This document shows, one piece after another, positions 5,857 through 6,021 of a stretch of 6,021 nt of DNA. Origin of the DNA: Holosporaceae bacterium (lineage in GTDB: Bacteria > Pseudomonadota > Alphaproteobacteria > UBA3830). The translations under genes were made by a program, and so were the position numbers. The notes under the pieces were generated by a model that saw only the letters and a list, made by a program, of their open reading frames with translations, was not told the DNA's origin and did no database searches. The stretch spans positions 1 through 6,021 of the forward strand of contig JAIRMS010000013.1 in assembly GCA_031258475.1 (NCBI GenBank), read 5' to 3'. Within the stretch, counting starts at the first letter, position 1. Every line of letters starts with the position of its first letter.

Positions 5857-6021
5857 TCCCATAAATTCCTGATGATTCAAGAGTAGATTGAGTAGATTTT
5901 CTTATAGGATAAGGTAGGATATATCAAAGAAGAATAGATACATAAGAAGAGCTCATATTTCTGGGGCCAAATTTAGGGAGATTTTGCGTCTGTTTGGAGC
6001 GGATTTAACGGCGACTCAAAT
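5850..6021 (+). mobile_element. Left part of a probable IS1595-family insertion sequence (boundary not resolved)
   Basis: The transposase start at 5921 implies that the left end of an insertion sequence lies a few tens of bases upstream, somewhere around 5850-5890. No inverted repeat or target duplication can be demonstrated from one end, so the start given here is only a placeholder. Its position 5' of nrdD means it may have separated that operon from its original upstream neighbour. Confidence 0.45.
5921..6021 (+). pseudogene. N-terminal part of an IS1595-family transposase (partial; start codon reads ATA)
   Basis: The plus-strand frame opened after a TAG at 5915-5917 encodes a peptide whose core, HISGAKFREILRLFGADLTA followed by TQ, matches the start of IS1595-type DDE transposases: a basic lead-in (KKNRYIRR), then the 'ISEKKFREILKLF..DLTATQ' block that opens the helix-turn-helix. 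The frame runs off the window edge, so the catalytic domain is not seen. No ATG, GTG or TTG lies in frame before the conserved block. Where relatives have the initiator Met there is ATA (5921-5923), placed 6 nt after AAGG, as if an ATG had mutated. It may be a decayed copy, a copy using a rare start codon, or a base error; only the right-hand sequence can show whether the rest is intact. It is divergent from nrdD. The family call rests on recalled sequence patterns. Confidence 0.65.

Larger units (their letters stand above)
5752..5920. other. Divergent intergenic region between nrdD and the transposase
   Basis: About 170 bp hold the nrdD leader and candidate promoter, and presumably the left end of the insertion sequence. 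A tandem pair of GAGTAGATT lies at 5881-5898. AAGG at 5911-5914 is a possible ribosome site for the transposase. The terminal inverted repeat of the element cannot be fixed because its right end is outside the window. No RNA gene is apparent. Confidence 0.45.

Noticed and set aside
1..6021. CRISPR arrays, rRNA genes, phage or defence genes
   Set aside because: No regularly spaced repeats, rRNA-like sequence or recognisable phage or defence proteins are visible; apart from the transposase, the window holds housekeeping and metabolic genes.

Overview
The window reads as a compact piece of a low-to-moderate GC bacterial chromosome, most likely from a host-associated alphaproteobacterium (a Rickettsiales/Holosporales-like or uncultured gut lineage). 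The pointers are the adjacent pair mtaB-ftsY, an arrangement typical of alphaproteobacteria; alphaproteobacterial-looking MtaB phrases such as 'GDDMILKRMARRH' and 'FPFSKRPGTPASLMPQ'; a short FtsY without the long acidic N-terminus; an AmpG-like transporter; and an insertion-sequence transposase at the edge. The class III ribonucleotide reductase adds that the cell, or an ancestor, lived without oxygen at least part of the time. The lineage is inference; no marker such as 16S rRNA is present.

Layout. Four genes fill 319-5751, all on the minus strand and read right to left: nrdD (anaerobic ribonucleoside-triphosphate reductase, 5751-3703), an AmpG/PAT-type MFS transporter (3687-2422), mtaB (tRNA ms2t6A methylthiotransferase, 2440-1226) and ftsY (signal-recognition-particle receptor, 1221-319). 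The gaps are 15 bp, a 19-bp overlap and 4 bp, so they very probably form one transcript with translational coupling. A possible sigma70-type promoter and a clear Shine-Dalgarno site lie in front of nrdD. The functions are not linked metabolically: DNA-precursor synthesis, import (perhaps of cell-wall fragments), tRNA modification and membrane-protein targeting.

Edges. At the right edge, on the plus strand and divergent from nrdD, is the N-terminal part of an IS1595-family transposase that is cut by the window and has ATA where an ATG is expected. At the left edge an open frame on the plus strand ends at 84 and may be the tail of a gene convergent with ftsY. The roughly 235 bp between it and ftsY are AT-rich and full of short inverted repeats, plausibly a convergent terminator zone.

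The most notable point is that the nrdD product is full and well conserved through the ATP cone, the catalytic-core motifs and the beginning of the C-terminal Zn site, but stops right after 'CPKCD'. The C-terminal glycyl-radical segment (R-x-x-G-Y) that class III reductases need is not in this reading frame, nor in the other two frames before the next gene starts. Either the enzyme is dead, or the radical segment is supplied by another gene, or the end has been lost through a local sequence or assembly error.
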